NCBI RefSeq assembly: GCF_016862635.1 | Contig: NZ_BONI01000048.1 | Span: 1 to 64,000 of the forward strand | Direction: 5' to 3' | From: Catellatospora coxensis | Lineage (GTDB): Bacteria; Actinomycetota; Actinomycetes; Mycobacteriales; Micromonosporaceae | Length of the DNA stretch: 64,000 nucleotides | Shown here: in pieces, positions 17,625 to 26,184 of the stretch | How positions within the stretch are numbered: position 1 is the stretch's first letter | Layout of the letters: the number at the start of each line of letters is the position of its first letter | The notes under the pieces: generated by a model | What the model was told of the DNA's origin: nothing | Database searches by the model: none | Seen by the model: the letters and a program-made list of their open reading frames with translations, nothing else | Made by a program: the position numbers and the translations under genes

Positions 17625-18641
17625 GTGCGTAGACCTCCACTTCGCGTGCTCATCGCGACCCTGTCCGTGCTCGCCGCCGGCGCGGTGGCCCTGCCCGCCT
17701 CGCCCGCCGCCGCCGCGACGCCGCGGGTCGTCGACCTCGGCACGCTCGGCGGCGCCTGCTGCAGCACCGCGACCGCCGTCAACGACAACGGCGTGGTCGT
17801 CGGCTACAGCGGCGCGCCGAGCCAGACCGCCCCGATGCGCGCGTTCCGCTGGAAGAACGGCGTCATGACCGACATCGGCAGCCTGGGGGGCACGCGCACC
17901 TACCCGGCCGACATCAACAACAACGGCTGGATCGTCGGCTTCGGCACGCTGGCCGACAACGTCACGATGCACGCGTTCCTGTGGCGGCCCGGGGTGGGCA
18001 TGACCGACCTCGGCGCGCTGGACAACAACTACAGCTCCGCCACCAGCGTCAACGACAGCGGCGTGGTGGTCGGCCGGGCGATCGTCGACGACACCTCGAC
18101 GAGCTTCCGCTGGGCGAACGGCGTGATGACCGAGCTCGACCACGACGCCGCCGGCTATGGCCTGGATTTCGACGCCATGGACGTCAACAACGGCGGCGTC
18201 GTCGCCGGTGATCTCGGCGACGGGATCGCCAGGCTGGTCAACGGCGTGTCGACGCCGATGCCGACGCCGCCGGGCAACGGCTCGTACACCGAGGGGATGA
18301 ACAACGCGGGCGACATCGCCGGCCAGTACTACGGGATGAGCGAAGCCTCCTTCGTGTGGAAGGCCGACGGGACCATGGTGGCACTCGGCGTGCCGGCCGG
18401 GGCCACCTCCGCGTACCCGTCCGGCATCAACGACGACGGTGACACCGTGGGCACGAGCCTGACCACCGGCAGCCCGGACCGGGCCGTGTACTGGTCCGAG
18501 ACCGGCGTGCCGCACCGGCTGCCGAGCCTGGTCACCGGCGCGGGCGCGCGGGCGCACGGGGTAAACAAGTTCGGCGTGACGGTCGGCACCGCCCAGGTGT
18601 CGGTCGGCGGCGACTGGCACGCGGTGATCTGGACCAGCTGA
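17625..18641 (+). CDS. Secreted HAF-repeat protein, paralogue 3 (divergent)
   Basis: A 338-aa third family member, less similar than the first two. GTG start (VRRPPLRVLIATLSVLAAGA signal peptide) at 17625 after GAAAGCGACAGCCT. The cysteine pair is kept (LGGACCSTATAVNDNGVVVG), as are the repeat units (MTDIGSLGGTRTYPADINNN). The C-terminal GDWHAVIWTS aligns with the sister ends. Upstream reading frame stays open, but the leader stem and signal peptide fix the start. Function unknown. Confidence 0.82.
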   Translation: MRRPPLRVLIATLSVLAAGAVALPASPAAAATPRVVDLGTLGGACCSTATAVNDNGVVVGYSGAPSQTAPMRAFRWKNGVMTDIGSLGGTRTYPADINNNGWIVGFGTLADNVTMHAFLWRPGVGMTDLGALDNNYSSATSVNDSGVVVGRAIVDDTSTSFRWANGVMTELDHDAAGYGLDFDAMDVNNGGVVAGDLGDGIARLVNGVSTPMPTPPGNGSYTEGMNNAGDIAGQYYGMSEASFVWKADGTMVALGVPAGATSAYPSGINDDGDTVGTSLTTGSPDRAVYWSETGVPHRLPSLVTGAGARAHGVNKFGVTVGTAQVSVGGDWHAVIWTS

Positions 18642-18649
18642 CACCGCGC

Positions 18650-18693
18650 GCAGGGCCCGGCCAGGCGACACCGCACGCCTGGCCGGGCCCTGC
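18650..18693 (+). terminator. Perfect 18-bp terminator hairpin closing the HAF cluster
   Basis: Arms 18650-18667 and 18676-18693 (GCAGGGCCCGGCCAGGCG and its complement) enclose an 8-nt loop. Confidence 0.8.
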
Positions 18694-18748
18694 GGCAGCA
18701 CGGAAACGGCGCGGCGCGGCCGGACCCGCTCGACTAGGCTCGCCGTTC

Positions 18749-19612
18749 GTGACCGTGGTGTTCTGCTCCGATCCGCTCACCCCGACCCGCGTCGACGCGC
18801 ACTTCGCCGCCCAGGCGCGCGCCGTGCGTGACACCGGCGCCGCCGTCGCCCTGCTCGACCATGACGCTCTGCTGTCCGGCGACCCGGCCACCGCCGTCCG
18901 CCGCGTGCCGCGCGACCTCGGCGACGTCTGGTACCGCGGCTGGATGATCCCGGCCGACCGCTACACCGAACTGGCCGACGCGCTCGCCGGGCGCGGCGTC
19001 ACCCTGCGGGTGCCCCCGGCCGCCTACCGTGCGGCACACGAGCTGCCCGGCTGGTACGCCGCCCTGGCGCAGGTCACCCCGGACAGCGTGTGGACGCCGT
19101 GGCAGCCGGGGAAGCAGCCGACCGTGGACCAGGTCGCCGAGCTCGTCGCCCCGCTGGGCGGCGGACCCGCGATCGTCAAGGACTACGTGAAGTCGCGCAA
19201 GCACGAGTGGGCCGAGGCCTGCTTCATCCCCGATCTTGCCGACGTCGCGCAGGCGCACCAGGTCGTGGCCCGCATGGTCGAGCTGCAGGAGGAGTCCCTG
19301 CAGGGCGGCATCGTGGTACGCCGGTTCGAGCGCTTCGCGCGGCAGGACGGCCGCACCGCCGAGGCCCGGGTCTGGTGGGTGCACGGCGAACCGGTGCTGA
19401 TCGGCCCGCACCCGGACACGCCGGGCCTGTCCTGCGACCCCGACCTGACGGCGATCGCCCCGCTGGTGGCCGCGTTCGGGCACCCGTTCGTCACCACCGA
19501 CGTCGCGTTGCGTGACGACGGGACCTGGCGCGTGGTCGAACTCGGCGACGGTCAGGTGAGCGATCTGCCGACCGGCGTCGATCCGTCGGCCGTCCTCGAC
19601 CATCTGACCTGA
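18749..19612 (+). CDS. ATP-grasp domain protein (R2K/DUF4343-like)
   Basis: A 287-aa protein with an ATP-grasp fold. Key stretches are GPAIVKDYVKSRKHEWAEAC (nucleotide-binding Lys pair), LQGGIVVRRFERF, AEARVWWVHGEPVLIGPHPD and the C-terminal acidic metal region TWRVVELGDGQVSDLPTGVD. This order fits the R2K clade of ATP-grasp proteins, which join a carboxylate to an amine or thiol and are often linked to peptide or stress-related modification; the substrate here cannot be inferred. Monocistronic, convergent with the LacI gene. Confidence 0.78.
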   Translation: MTVVFCSDPLTPTRVDAHFAAQARAVRDTGAAVALLDHDALLSGDPATAVRRVPRDLGDVWYRGWMIPADRYTELADALAGRGVTLRVPPAAYRAAHELPGWYAALAQVTPDSVWTPWQPGKQPTVDQVAELVAPLGGGPAIVKDYVKSRKHEWAEACFIPDLADVAQAHQVVARMVELQEESLQGGIVVRRFERFARQDGRTAEARVWWVHGEPVLIGPHPDTPGLSCDPDLTAIAPLVAAFGHPFVTTDVALRDDGTWRVVELGDGQVSDLPTGVDPSAVLDHLT

Positions 19613-19623
19613 GTATCAGCAGG

Positions 19624-20724
19624 TCACAGCTCCGGTACCGGTTCCGTGGCCAGTGCGGAGGTCCGGAAGGCGGGCAGCTCCGCGGTGCGGGCCGCACGCC
19701 GGTTGCGCTGGCCCGGGATGCGTCCCACCGGCGGCGTGCTACCCCGGATGACCAGGGAGGTCTCGAACACCTCCGGCTCGTCGGAGCCGGGCTCGCCGCG
19801 CAGGCGATCGATGAGCGAGCGCGCCGCGGCCCCGCCCATCTCCTCCCACGGCACCCGCACCGTGGTCAGCGCCGGCACGGTGTACGCGGCGGGCGGGACG
19901 TCGCCGAAACCGACCACGGCGACCTCGCCGGGCACCTGCCGCCCGGCCTCCTGCAGCGCCCGCAGCGCGCCCGCGGCCATCGCGTCGCCGTGCGCGAACA
20001 GGCCGTCGAAGAACAACCGCGCACGTAGCAGCCGCTGCACCGCGTCGTAGCCGCCCTGCTCGGTCCCGTCGGCCTCGGTCACGTGGCTGGCCCGCAGCAC
20101 CGCGCCGGTGCCGGTCAGCAGGTCGGCGAAGCCGTCGGCGCAGGCGGCCCCGGTGGGCTCCTCGGCGGGTCCTGTGATCATGGCGAGGCGCAGCCGGCCC
20201 GCGGCCAGCAGCAGTTCCGCCGCGCGGCGTCCGCCGTCGGCGTAGTCCGCGCCGACCGACGGCAGCGGCGCCCGCGCGCCGACGGTGTCCACCACGACCA
20301 CCGGCAGGCCCTGCCGGTGCAGGTCACGCAGGTGGTCCAGGGCCGCGCCGGGGTCGACGGCGAGCACGCCGTCCACCGCGTGGCCGCGTACGCTCGCCGC
20401 GAACCGCTCCAGTGCCGGGCCGCCGCCCGCGGCCGAGTGCAGCAACAGCCCGTAACCGGACGGCTCCACGACGTCGGCGACGCCCTGCAGCAGCTCCGGC
20501 ATCCACGCCGTACGCAGCGTCGGGGCGAGCACCCCGACCGTCCGGGTACGCCCGCGGGCCAGGTCGACGGCGCGGGAACTGGGCACGTACCCGGTCTCGG
20601 CCATGATCTCCTCGATGCGGGCCTGGGTGGCCCCGTCGACGTCGGGCCGGCCGTTGAGCACCCGCGACACCGTCGCCTTGCTCACTCCGGCCAGCCGGGC
20701 GACGTCGGCGATCGTCACGCGCAT
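19624..20724 (-). CDS. LacI-family transcriptional regulator
   Basis: A 366-aa sugar-responsive repressor. The N-terminal helix-turn-helix and hinge (RVTIADVARLAGVSKATVSR, VLNGRPDVDG) are followed by a periplasmic-binding-type sensor (TRTVGVLAPTLRTAWMPELL, VAVVGFGDVPPAAYTVPALT, TTVRVPWEEMG). The ATG at 20724 has GGAGG upstream; the longer frame to 20787 runs across the operator-like sequence and is rejected. No adjacent sugar gene is present. It could act on itself and on a distant locus. Confidence 0.9.
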   Translation of the reverse strand: MRVTIADVARLAGVSKATVSRVLNGRPDVDGATQARIEEIMAETGYVPSSRAVDLARGRTRTVGVLAPTLRTAWMPELLQGVADVVEPSGYGLLLHSAAGGGPALERFAASVRGHAVDGVLAVDPGAALDHLRDLHRQGLPVVVVDTVGARAPLPSVGADYADGGRRAAELLLAAGRLRLAMITGPAEEPTGAACADGFADLLTGTGAVLRASHVTEADGTEQGGYDAVQRLLRARLFFDGLFAHGDAMAAGALRALQEAGRQVPGEVAVVGFGDVPPAAYTVPALTTVRVPWEEMGGAAARSLIDRLRGEPGSDEPEVFETSLVIRGSTPPVGRIPGQRNRRAARTAELPAFRTSALATEPVPEL

Positions 20725-20753
20725 GTGGACCTCCGAGAAACCACGCCGTCTCG

Positions 20754-20767
20754 CGGTACCGGTACCG
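20754..20767. promoter_or_regulatory. Candidate LacI auto-operator
   Basis: The perfect 14-bp palindrome CGGTACCGGTACCG lies 30 bp upstream of the LacI start. LacI-family operators are typically palindromes of this size with a central CG; here the centre is CCGG. Binding is inferred from position. Confidence 0.5.
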
Positions 20768-20870
20768 GACCGGTGGCGGCTACACACGGTAAGCGGCCGC
20801 GAGGCGACGCTGTCAAGACCGCTCGGTTATCCGGTCGGCGGGAACCGCCTACCCGGCTAGGGTGGCCGCC

Positions 20871-21233
20871 ATGCCGTACATCTCCTCCGTCGTCATCCAC
20901 TGCCGCGACCCGTACCTCATGGCGCCCTTCTGGAGCCTGGTCACCGGCCTGCCCGTCGTCGACGAGGACGCGGTGAAACTCGCCGAGCGCGGCCTGGCGG
21001 AGGGCGAGTCGGTGCTGCTGCACGACCCGTCGGGCACCGAGCCGGACGTGTGGATCGCGCAGGCGGTCGACCTGCTCCCGGTCGGGCGCATCCACCTCGA
21101 CATCGTGGCCGACGACGAGGAGCGGGCCGCGATCCTCGCCGCCGGCGCGACGCTGCTCCGCGAGCAGGAGGACCTCACCGTGTACGCCGACCCGGAGGGC
21201 AACGAGTTCTGCCTGCTCCGCGAGCGCCACTGA
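20871..21233 (+). CDS. Glyoxalase-like (VOC) domain protein
   Basis: A 120-aa VOC-type protein: ISSVVIHCRDPYLMAPFWSL with the FW motif of the glyoxalase-like group, then VGRIHLDIVADDEERAAILA and a C-terminal YADPEGNEFCLLRE strand pair. Resembles a single glyoxalase_6 domain. ATG at 20871 chosen; no strong ribosome site. The substrate is unknown. It is divergent from the LacI gene across a 146-bp gap. Confidence 0.78.
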   Translation: MPYISSVVIHCRDPYLMAPFWSLVTGLPVVDEDAVKLAERGLAEGESVLLHDPSGTEPDVWIAQAVDLLPVGRIHLDIVADDEERAAILAAGATLLREQEDLTVYADPEGNEFCLLRERH

Positions 21234-21291
21234 GCCGCGCGCCGCACCGATCCCGGCGACCGGGGCGCAGCGCCCCGACTACGATGATCAC

Positions 21292-22344
21292 ATGCGCGCA
21301 ACGGTGATCTACGGTCCGCACGACGTGCGGGTCGAGGACGTGCCCGATCCGGTCCTGGTGCACCCCACCGACGCGGTGGTCCGGGTGACGCACGCCTGCG
21401 TCTGCGGCAGCGACCTGTGGGCTTACCAGGGCGTCGCCAAGCGCGAGCCGGGCCAGCGCATCGGGCACGAGTTCCTCGGCGTCGTCGAGTCGGCCGGCGC
21501 GGACGTCACCGGCGTCAAGCCCGGCGACACGGTGGTGGCCCCGTTCGTGTGGTCCGACGGAACCTGCGAGTTCTGCCGGGAGGGCCTGCACACCTCCTGC
21601 CCGGTCGGCGGCTTCTGGGGACAGCCCGGCTCCGACGGCGGCCAGGGCGAGGCGGTGCGCGTCCCGTACGCCGACGGCACCCTGGTCAAGCTGCCGTCCG
21701 GGCTCGGCGACGCCGACCTCGTCAAGATCCTCGCGCTGTCCGATGTGATGTCCACCGGCCACCACGCCGCGCTCGCCGCCGGGGTGCGCAAGGGCGGCAC
21801 GGTCGCCGTCGTCGGCGACGGCGCGGTCGGCCTGTGCGGGGTGCTCGCCGCGCACCGCCTCGGCGCGGAGCGCATCATCGCGCTGGGCCGCCACGACGCG
21901 CGCACCGCGCTGGCCAGGCGGTTCGGCGCGACGGACGTGGTGCCCGAGCGCGGGGACGAGGCCGTCGCCGTGGTGCGGGAGCTGACCGGCGGCCAGGGCG
22001 CGCACGCGGTCATCGAGGCCGTCGGCACCGAGCAGTCGATGCGCACCGCGATCGGTGTGGCCCGCGACGGCGGCGCGGTCGGTTTCGTCGGGGTGCCGCA
22101 CGGCGGCTCGGCCGGGGTCGACATCGGCGACATGTTCGGCCGCAACGTCGCGCTGCGCGGCGGGGTCGCGCCCGCGCGGGCGTACATTCCGGAGCTGCTG
22201 GCAGACGTGCTGGCCGGGACGCTGGACCCGGCGCCGGTCTTCGACGTCTCGGTGGATCTGGACGGGGTGCCCGGCGGATATGCCGCGATGAATGATCGGA
22301 AAGCGCTGAAAGTGCTGGTGCGCCCGGACGGCGGGGCGGTGTAG
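21292..22344 (+). CDS. Zinc-dependent medium-chain dehydrogenase
   Basis: A 350-aa oxidoreductase. Catalytic zinc site: CVCGSDLWAYQG with Cys, and GQRIGHEFLGVVE with His-Glu. A structural-zinc lobe contains GTCEFCREGLHTSC with three of the four usual cysteines. The nucleotide site is GTVAVVGDGAVGLCGVLAAH. It interconverts an alcohol and an aldehyde or ketone with NAD(P); the substrate is not determinable. An Lrp-type regulator starts 10 nt after its stop, suggesting co-transcription. Confidence 0.9.
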   Translation: MRATVIYGPHDVRVEDVPDPVLVHPTDAVVRVTHACVCGSDLWAYQGVAKREPGQRIGHEFLGVVESAGADVTGVKPGDTVVAPFVWSDGTCEFCREGLHTSCPVGGFWGQPGSDGGQGEAVRVPYADGTLVKLPSGLGDADLVKILALSDVMSTGHHAALAAGVRKGGTVAVVGDGAVGLCGVLAAHRLGAERIIALGRHDARTALARRFGATDVVPERGDEAVAVVRELTGGQGAHAVIEAVGTEQSMRTAIGVARDGGAVGFVGVPHGGSAGVDIGDMFGRNVALRGGVAPARAYIPELLADVLAGTLDPAPVFDVSVDLDGVPGGYAAMNDRKALKVLVRPDGGAV

Positions 22345-22354
22345 CTTGAGCGCC

Positions 22355-22807
22355 GTGGAAGAGACCGACCAGGCCATCGTTTCGGCCCTGACCGCTGACG
22401 GGCGCATGTCGTACACGGACCTGGCCGAGAAGGTCGGGCTGTCCGTGTCCGCCGTCCACCAGCGGGTACGCAGGCTGGAGCAGCGCGGCGTGATCACCGG
22501 GTACGGCGCGCGGGTGGACTACAACGCGATCGGGCTGCCGCTGACGGCGTTCGTGGCGATCCGCCCGTTCGACCCGGCGCAGCCCGACGACGCCCCCGAG
22601 CGCCTGGCGCACCTGTCGGAGATCGAGTCGTGCTTCTCGGTGGCCGGCGAGGACTTCTACATCCTGCTGGTACGCGTCGCGTCACCGGTGGACCTGGAGC
22701 GCCTGTTGCAGGAGATCCGCACGTCGGCGAACGTGACCACGCGCACGACCGTGGTGCTGTCCACCCCGTTCGAGCAGCGCGCCCCCCGCATCCACCTGGC
22801 CGACTGA
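22355..22807 (+). CDS. Lrp/AsnC-family transcriptional regulator
   Basis: A 150-aa regulator. The N-terminal winged helix (TDQAIVSALTADGRMSYTDL, AEKVGLSVSAVHQRVRRLEQ) is followed by a RAM ligand-binding domain (VAGEDFYILLVRVASPVDLE). The family responds to amino acids or small metabolites. The GTG at 22355 starts the conserved N-terminus; a TTG at 22346 is possible. It is coupled to the dehydrogenase upstream and may regulate it. Confidence 0.9.
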   Translation: MEETDQAIVSALTADGRMSYTDLAEKVGLSVSAVHQRVRRLEQRGVITGYGARVDYNAIGLPLTAFVAIRPFDPAQPDDAPERLAHLSEIESCFSVAGEDFYILLVRVASPVDLERLLQEIRTSANVTTRTTVVLSTPFEQRAPRIHLAD

Positions 22808-22850
22808 GCCACGCCCACTGCCGGCCCGCACGCGCAGCGGCCCTTCCGAG

Positions 22851-23462
22851 TCACCAGGGGCAGCAGGGCAGCGGCGCGGGCAGGAACAGGGCGGTGAGCC
22901 CGATCGCGGCCAGTCCGGTCGACGCGGTGGCGACCCCGGCCACGAGCCCGGTCACCGCGGCCCGCCGGCGCGGCGGCATCCGGCGCACGTGCCGGACCCC
23001 GGCCGCCACGGCGCAGGCCAGGGCGATCCCCCCGGCCAGCAGCACCGGCACTCCCCAGCGGTCGTGGACGTCGTACCCCCGGAACAGCAGCGGCCGGGCG
23101 GCCATCAGCAGCAGGCCGGTCAGCGGCGCGAGCGCGGCGCAGGCCTGCGCCCATACCAGCCAGGCCCGCTCGGCCCCCACGCCGTAGCCGCCCTGGTGGG
23201 TCAGCTGCACCGACAGCATGCCCAGGCCGGCCGGGAGCAGCGCCGCCGCGGCGATGTGCCACAGCCAGTACCGCACGATCGTGTCCGGGTCCGAGCGCAG
23301 CACCACCCCCACGGCCGTCCACCCGATCGCCGCGAAGATCATGGCACCGCCGACCGCGGCCACACCCCCGAAGGCAGGGTGTACCAGCCGCCGTGCCGTG
23401 GTGGTCAGCCAGGTGAGCGCGACCAGGTGCGGTTCCGTCGTGGTCGTCGCCGGTTCGGCCAT
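22851..23462 (-). CDS. Hypothetical membrane protein next to flavin module
   Basis: A 203-aa protein with five hydrophobic segments, for example FGGVAAVGGAMIFAAIGWTA, WHIAAAALLPAGLGMLSVQL, LVWAQACAALAPLTGLLLMA and a C-terminal helix ending in CCPW. Histidines lie near membrane boundaries (WLWHIAAA, QLTHQGGYG) and could bind haem, but no motif proves this. The ATG at 23462 follows GGTGGTGA. It lies 76 nt downstream of apbE on the same strand and may be the last member of the reductase operon. Unrecognised family. Confidence 0.65.
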   Translation of the reverse strand: MAEPATTTTEPHLVALTWLTTTARRLVHPAFGGVAAVGGAMIFAAIGWTAVGVVLRSDPDTIVRYWLWHIAAAALLPAGLGMLSVQLTHQGGYGVGAERAWLVWAQACAALAPLTGLLLMAARPLLFRGYDVHDRWGVPVLLAGGIALACAVAAGVRHVRRMPPRRRAAVTGLVAGVATASTGLAAIGLTALFLPAPLPCCPW

Positions 23463-23538
23463 GTCACCACCGCTTCGCTCCCGACCGCCGGTTGCGGTCA
23501 CCCTGGTGGAGTCTGTCCAACGTGGTGTTAGCGGACCG

Positions 23539-24306
23539 TTAGCGTTCGCCGGGGAACCCGACCGTCATCCGGACCAGCCCGTCCCGGCCGATCAGCAGCC
23601 CTTCGTAACCGGTGCCCGCCAGCAGGTCCAACCCGGAGACCCCCTTCGCGGCGACCGCGGTGGCGTACACATCGGCCCAGCACAGTGACGGTCCGACGAC
23701 GGTCACGGCCACCACCTCGCCTGTCGGCGTCCCGAGGTACGGGTCGACGATGTGCGCGCCCCGCCGGGCGGTGCCCGAGGTGGCCGCCGCACCCGCCGCC
23801 AGGGTCACCATCTCGACCAGCCGCGACGGGTCCAGCGGGTCCTCCACTCCTACCCGCCACGGCGGATGGCCGGGCGCCGCCGACACGACCACGTCGCCTC
23901 CGGCGTTGAGACAGAAGTCGTGCCGCAACAGTTCCGCCGCCCGCTCCACCGCCCAGCCCTTGACCAGCCCCGACGGGTCCCACCGGCGCGCACCGTCCGG
24001 GCCGGGCAGCCAGGTGTCGAACCAGCCGCCGGTGCGCTCGCGGGCCTCGCCGCACCACGCCGAGACCTCCGCCACCCACGGATGCGCGTCCGCCACCGCC
24101 AGCTCGCCGCGGTTGATCCGGCCCACGTCACTGCCGGCCCGGTACGTGCTGAACACCGCGTCGGCCTCGCGCAGCAGCGCGAACACGGCGTCGACGGTGC
24201 GCCCTACCGGTGCCGAGTCCAGGCCGGGGCCGCGCAGGTGGAGGCTGATCGGCATACCCATGATCTGCTCGACCCAGGCTCGGCGCGGCGGTGCGAGAGT
24301 GCTCAC
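23539..24306 (-). CDS. apbE: FAD:protein FMN transferase ApbE
   Basis: A 255-aa flavin transferase that attaches FMN through a phosphoester to a Thr or Ser of a partner protein. Motifs: QIMGMPISLHLRGPG at the start, SGLVKGWAVERAAELL, LNAGGDVVVS, and the C-terminal VGPSLCWADVYATAVAAKG with the magnesium-binding Asp. The GTG start overlaps the stop of the FMN-binding protein gene by 4 nt, so the two are coupled. The partner carries the acceptor motif, a clear enzyme-substrate pairing. Confidence 0.92.
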   Translation of the reverse strand: MSTLAPPRRAWVEQIMGMPISLHLRGPGLDSAPVGRTVDAVFALLREADAVFSTYRAGSDVGRINRGELAVADAHPWVAEVSAWCGEARERTGGWFDTWLPGPDGARRWDPSGLVKGWAVERAAELLRHDFCLNAGGDVVVSAAPGHPPWRVGVEDPLDPSRLVEMVTLAAGAAATSGTARRGAHIVDPYLGTPTGEVVAVTVVGPSLCWADVYATAVAAKGVSGLDLLAGTGYEGLLIGRDGLVRMTVGFPGER

Positions 24307-24722
24307 CGGGTGTGCGCCCGGTCGATCGCGGACTGCAGCGAGTCCAGGTACGCCCGGCTGGTGGCGGTCGCGCCGGTGACCGTGTCGACGTCGGCCGACT
24401 GAGCGGCGAGCACCCGCTCACGCAGCTGCGGCAGGGCGAACTCGTTCAGCACCAGCGAGTGCTCGTGCACCGTGTGCTTCTGCAGGATCACCACGTCGGT
24501 GATGCGCCCGCCCGCGAAGGCGACCCGCACCCGCACCGTGCCGTAGTCGGTGACCACCGCGTCGCCGTCGACGATCCGCTCGCCGGCGATCAGCCCCGGG
24601 GCGGGCGCCGTCGTCGCCCCGTCCGCCGAGCGCGGCACCGCCTCGCCGAGGCTGGTGCGGTAGCTGAACAGGCCGACCAGGCCCGCGACAGTCGCCAGCA
24701 CGAAGAAGGTGATCTTACGCAT
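24303..24722 (-). CDS. FMN-binding domain protein, ApbE substrate
   Basis: A 139-aa protein with one N-terminal membrane anchor (ITFFVLATVAGLVGLFSYRT) and an FMN_bind domain. The flavinylation motif is DTVTGATATSRAYLDSL at about residues 115-131, where the Thr of TGAT-A-T receives FMN by analogy with RnfG/NqrC. It would face outward and relay electrons from the membrane reductase. It starts 3 nt before the reductase stop on the minus strand, in the order reductase, this gene, apbE. Confidence 0.9.
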   Translation of the reverse strand: MRKITFFVLATVAGLVGLFSYRTSLGEAVPRSADGATTAPAPGLIAGERIVDGDAVVTDYGTVRVRVAFAGGRITDVVILQKHTVHEHSLVLNEFALPQLRERVLAAQSADVDTVTGATATSRAYLDSLQSAIDRAHTR

Positions 24723-24725
24723 CGC

Positions 24726-26111
24726 TCACCACCCGAACCGCTCGTCGTGGACCTGCCGCGCGGGCACCCCGGCGGCTCGCAGCGCGGCGCGGGCCGCGGC
24801 CATCCAGGGCGGGGGACCGCACAGGAAGACGTCGCGCCCGGCCAGCTCCGGGACCAGGTCGGCGAGCGCCTCGTGGTCGGTGTAGCGATCGGCCAGCTCG
24901 GCGGTCAGCCACGAGGCTCGCCCGGACGGCGGGGGACCGGGCAGGTAGATCACCTGTGCGCCGCGCTCGGCCGCGATGGCGTCGATCTCGTCGCGCAGCA
25001 CCAGCTCGTCGGCGCTGCGGGCGCGGTAGATCAGGGTCAGCTCGCTGTCGGCGTACCGCATGCCTTCGAGCAGGGCGCGCATCGGCGTGATGCCGATGCC
25101 CGCGGCCATCAGCAGCACCCGCTCGCCGCGGCAGCGGCCCTCGGTGAGCGTGCCGAACGGGCCTTCGATAAGCACCGCCGTGCCCGGCGCGGCCCCGGCC
25201 AGGCGTGCGCCGTCGTCGCCGGCGGCCCGAAAGGTGAACCGCAGCCGGTCCGCGCGCGGCGCCTCGGACAGCGAGAACGGGTGCGCCCGGCTCCAGCCGC
25301 GACCGGTGCGCAGCCGCCAGGTCAGGAACTGCCCGGGGCGGGCTCGCAGCCGGTCGAGCCGCCGTCCCGACAGGTACACCGAGTGCACGTCGGACGCCTC
25401 GTGGCGCACCTCGGCGACGGTGAGCCGGTGCCGGCGCGACAGCCACAGCGGTCGCCCGACCCGGAACACCAGCAGCGCGGCGGCACCCGCACCCCACAGC
25501 GTCCACCAGTACGCCGCGGCGGCGGGGGAGGTGACGAAGTGCGCGCCGTTCCACAGCTGGTGCGGCAGGGCCAGGCCCACCCCGAGGTAGGCGTACAGGT
25601 GCAGCAGGTGCCAGTTCTCGTAGCGCACCCGCCGCCGCGCCGCCCGCACCGACAGCGCCACGACCAGCACCAGCAGCACCGTGCCCGCCGCGGCGAGCAG
25701 CATGCCCGGGTAGCGCACGACCAGGTCGGCCAGCTGGGCGAGCACCCCGGTGCCGGTGGACGCGGCGTACCCGGCGACGACCAGCGCCACGTGTGCCGCC
25801 ATCAGCCAGAATGAGGTGAAGCCGAGCAGGCGGTGGATCCGGGCCAGCCGGTCCTGCCCCCAGGCGCGCTCCACCCAGGGCACCCGCGCCATCGCGAGCA
25901 CCTGCAGCAGGAGCAGGTCGGCGGCGACGAGCCCGGTGAGGCGGGCCGCGGTCACCAGTCCGGTGCCGTCGGCGTCCAGCCCGGCCGGACCGCCGGCGGA
26001 CACCCACAGGGCTGCCACCACCAGCACGGTGGCGCAGGCCAGGGCCCCGGTGACGGCGCGTCCGAGCGCTCCGTGGCGGGGCCGGGGGAGGGGGAATCGG
26101 TCAGGGGTCAC
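24726..26111 (-). CDS. Ferric-reductase-like transmembrane flavocytochrome
   Basis: About 461 aa. An N-terminal six-helix ferric-reductase-like membrane domain with histidines for haem (LGFTSFWLMAAHVALVV, ENWHLLHLYAYLGVGLALPH) is followed by a ferredoxin-reductase FAD/NAD module. FAD site: RPGQFLTWRLRTGRGWSRAH, PFSLSEAP. NAD site: LLMAAGIGITPMRALLEGMR and FLCGPPPWM. The GTG at 26111 (VTPDRFPLP) is preferred over the GTG at 26165, because 26130-26173 is a hairpin placed as terminator of the tautomerase gene upstream. It would pass electrons from NAD(P)H across the membrane to the FMN protein. Confidence 0.9.
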   Translation of the reverse strand: MTPDRFPLPRPRHGALGRAVTGALACATVLVVAALWVSAGGPAGLDADGTGLVTAARLTGLVAADLLLLQVLAMARVPWVERAWGQDRLARIHRLLGFTSFWLMAAHVALVVAGYAASTGTGVLAQLADLVVRYPGMLLAAAGTVLLVLVVALSVRAARRRVRYENWHLLHLYAYLGVGLALPHQLWNGAHFVTSPAAAAYWWTLWGAGAAALLVFRVGRPLWLSRRHRLTVAEVRHEASDVHSVYLSGRRLDRLRARPGQFLTWRLRTGRGWSRAHPFSLSEAPRADRLRFTFRAAGDDGARLAGAAPGTAVLIEGPFGTLTEGRCRGERVLLMAAGIGITPMRALLEGMRYADSELTLIYRARSADELVLRDEIDAIAAERGAQVIYLPGPPPSGRASWLTAELADRYTDHEALADLVPELAGRDVFLCGPPPWMAAARAALRAAGVPARQVHDERFGW

Positions 26112-26129
26112 GCCACGGCGAGTCGCGAA

Positions 26130-26173
26130 AGGGGCGCGCAGTTCCCGGGATGACCCGGAAACCACGCGCCCCT
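26130..26173. terminator. Two-level hairpin between tautomerase and reductase genes
   Basis: Outer perfect 9-bp arms AGGGGCGCG (26130-26138) and CGCGCCCCT (26165-26173). Inner arms GTTCCCGGG (26141-26149) and CCCGGAAAC (26154-26162) have one mismatch. It starts 12 bp after the tautomerase stop. From memory it resembles the GGGGCGCG/GAACTGCGCG intergenic repeat of streptomycetes. Confidence 0.7.
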
Positions 26174-26184
26174 GGCGACGCGAA

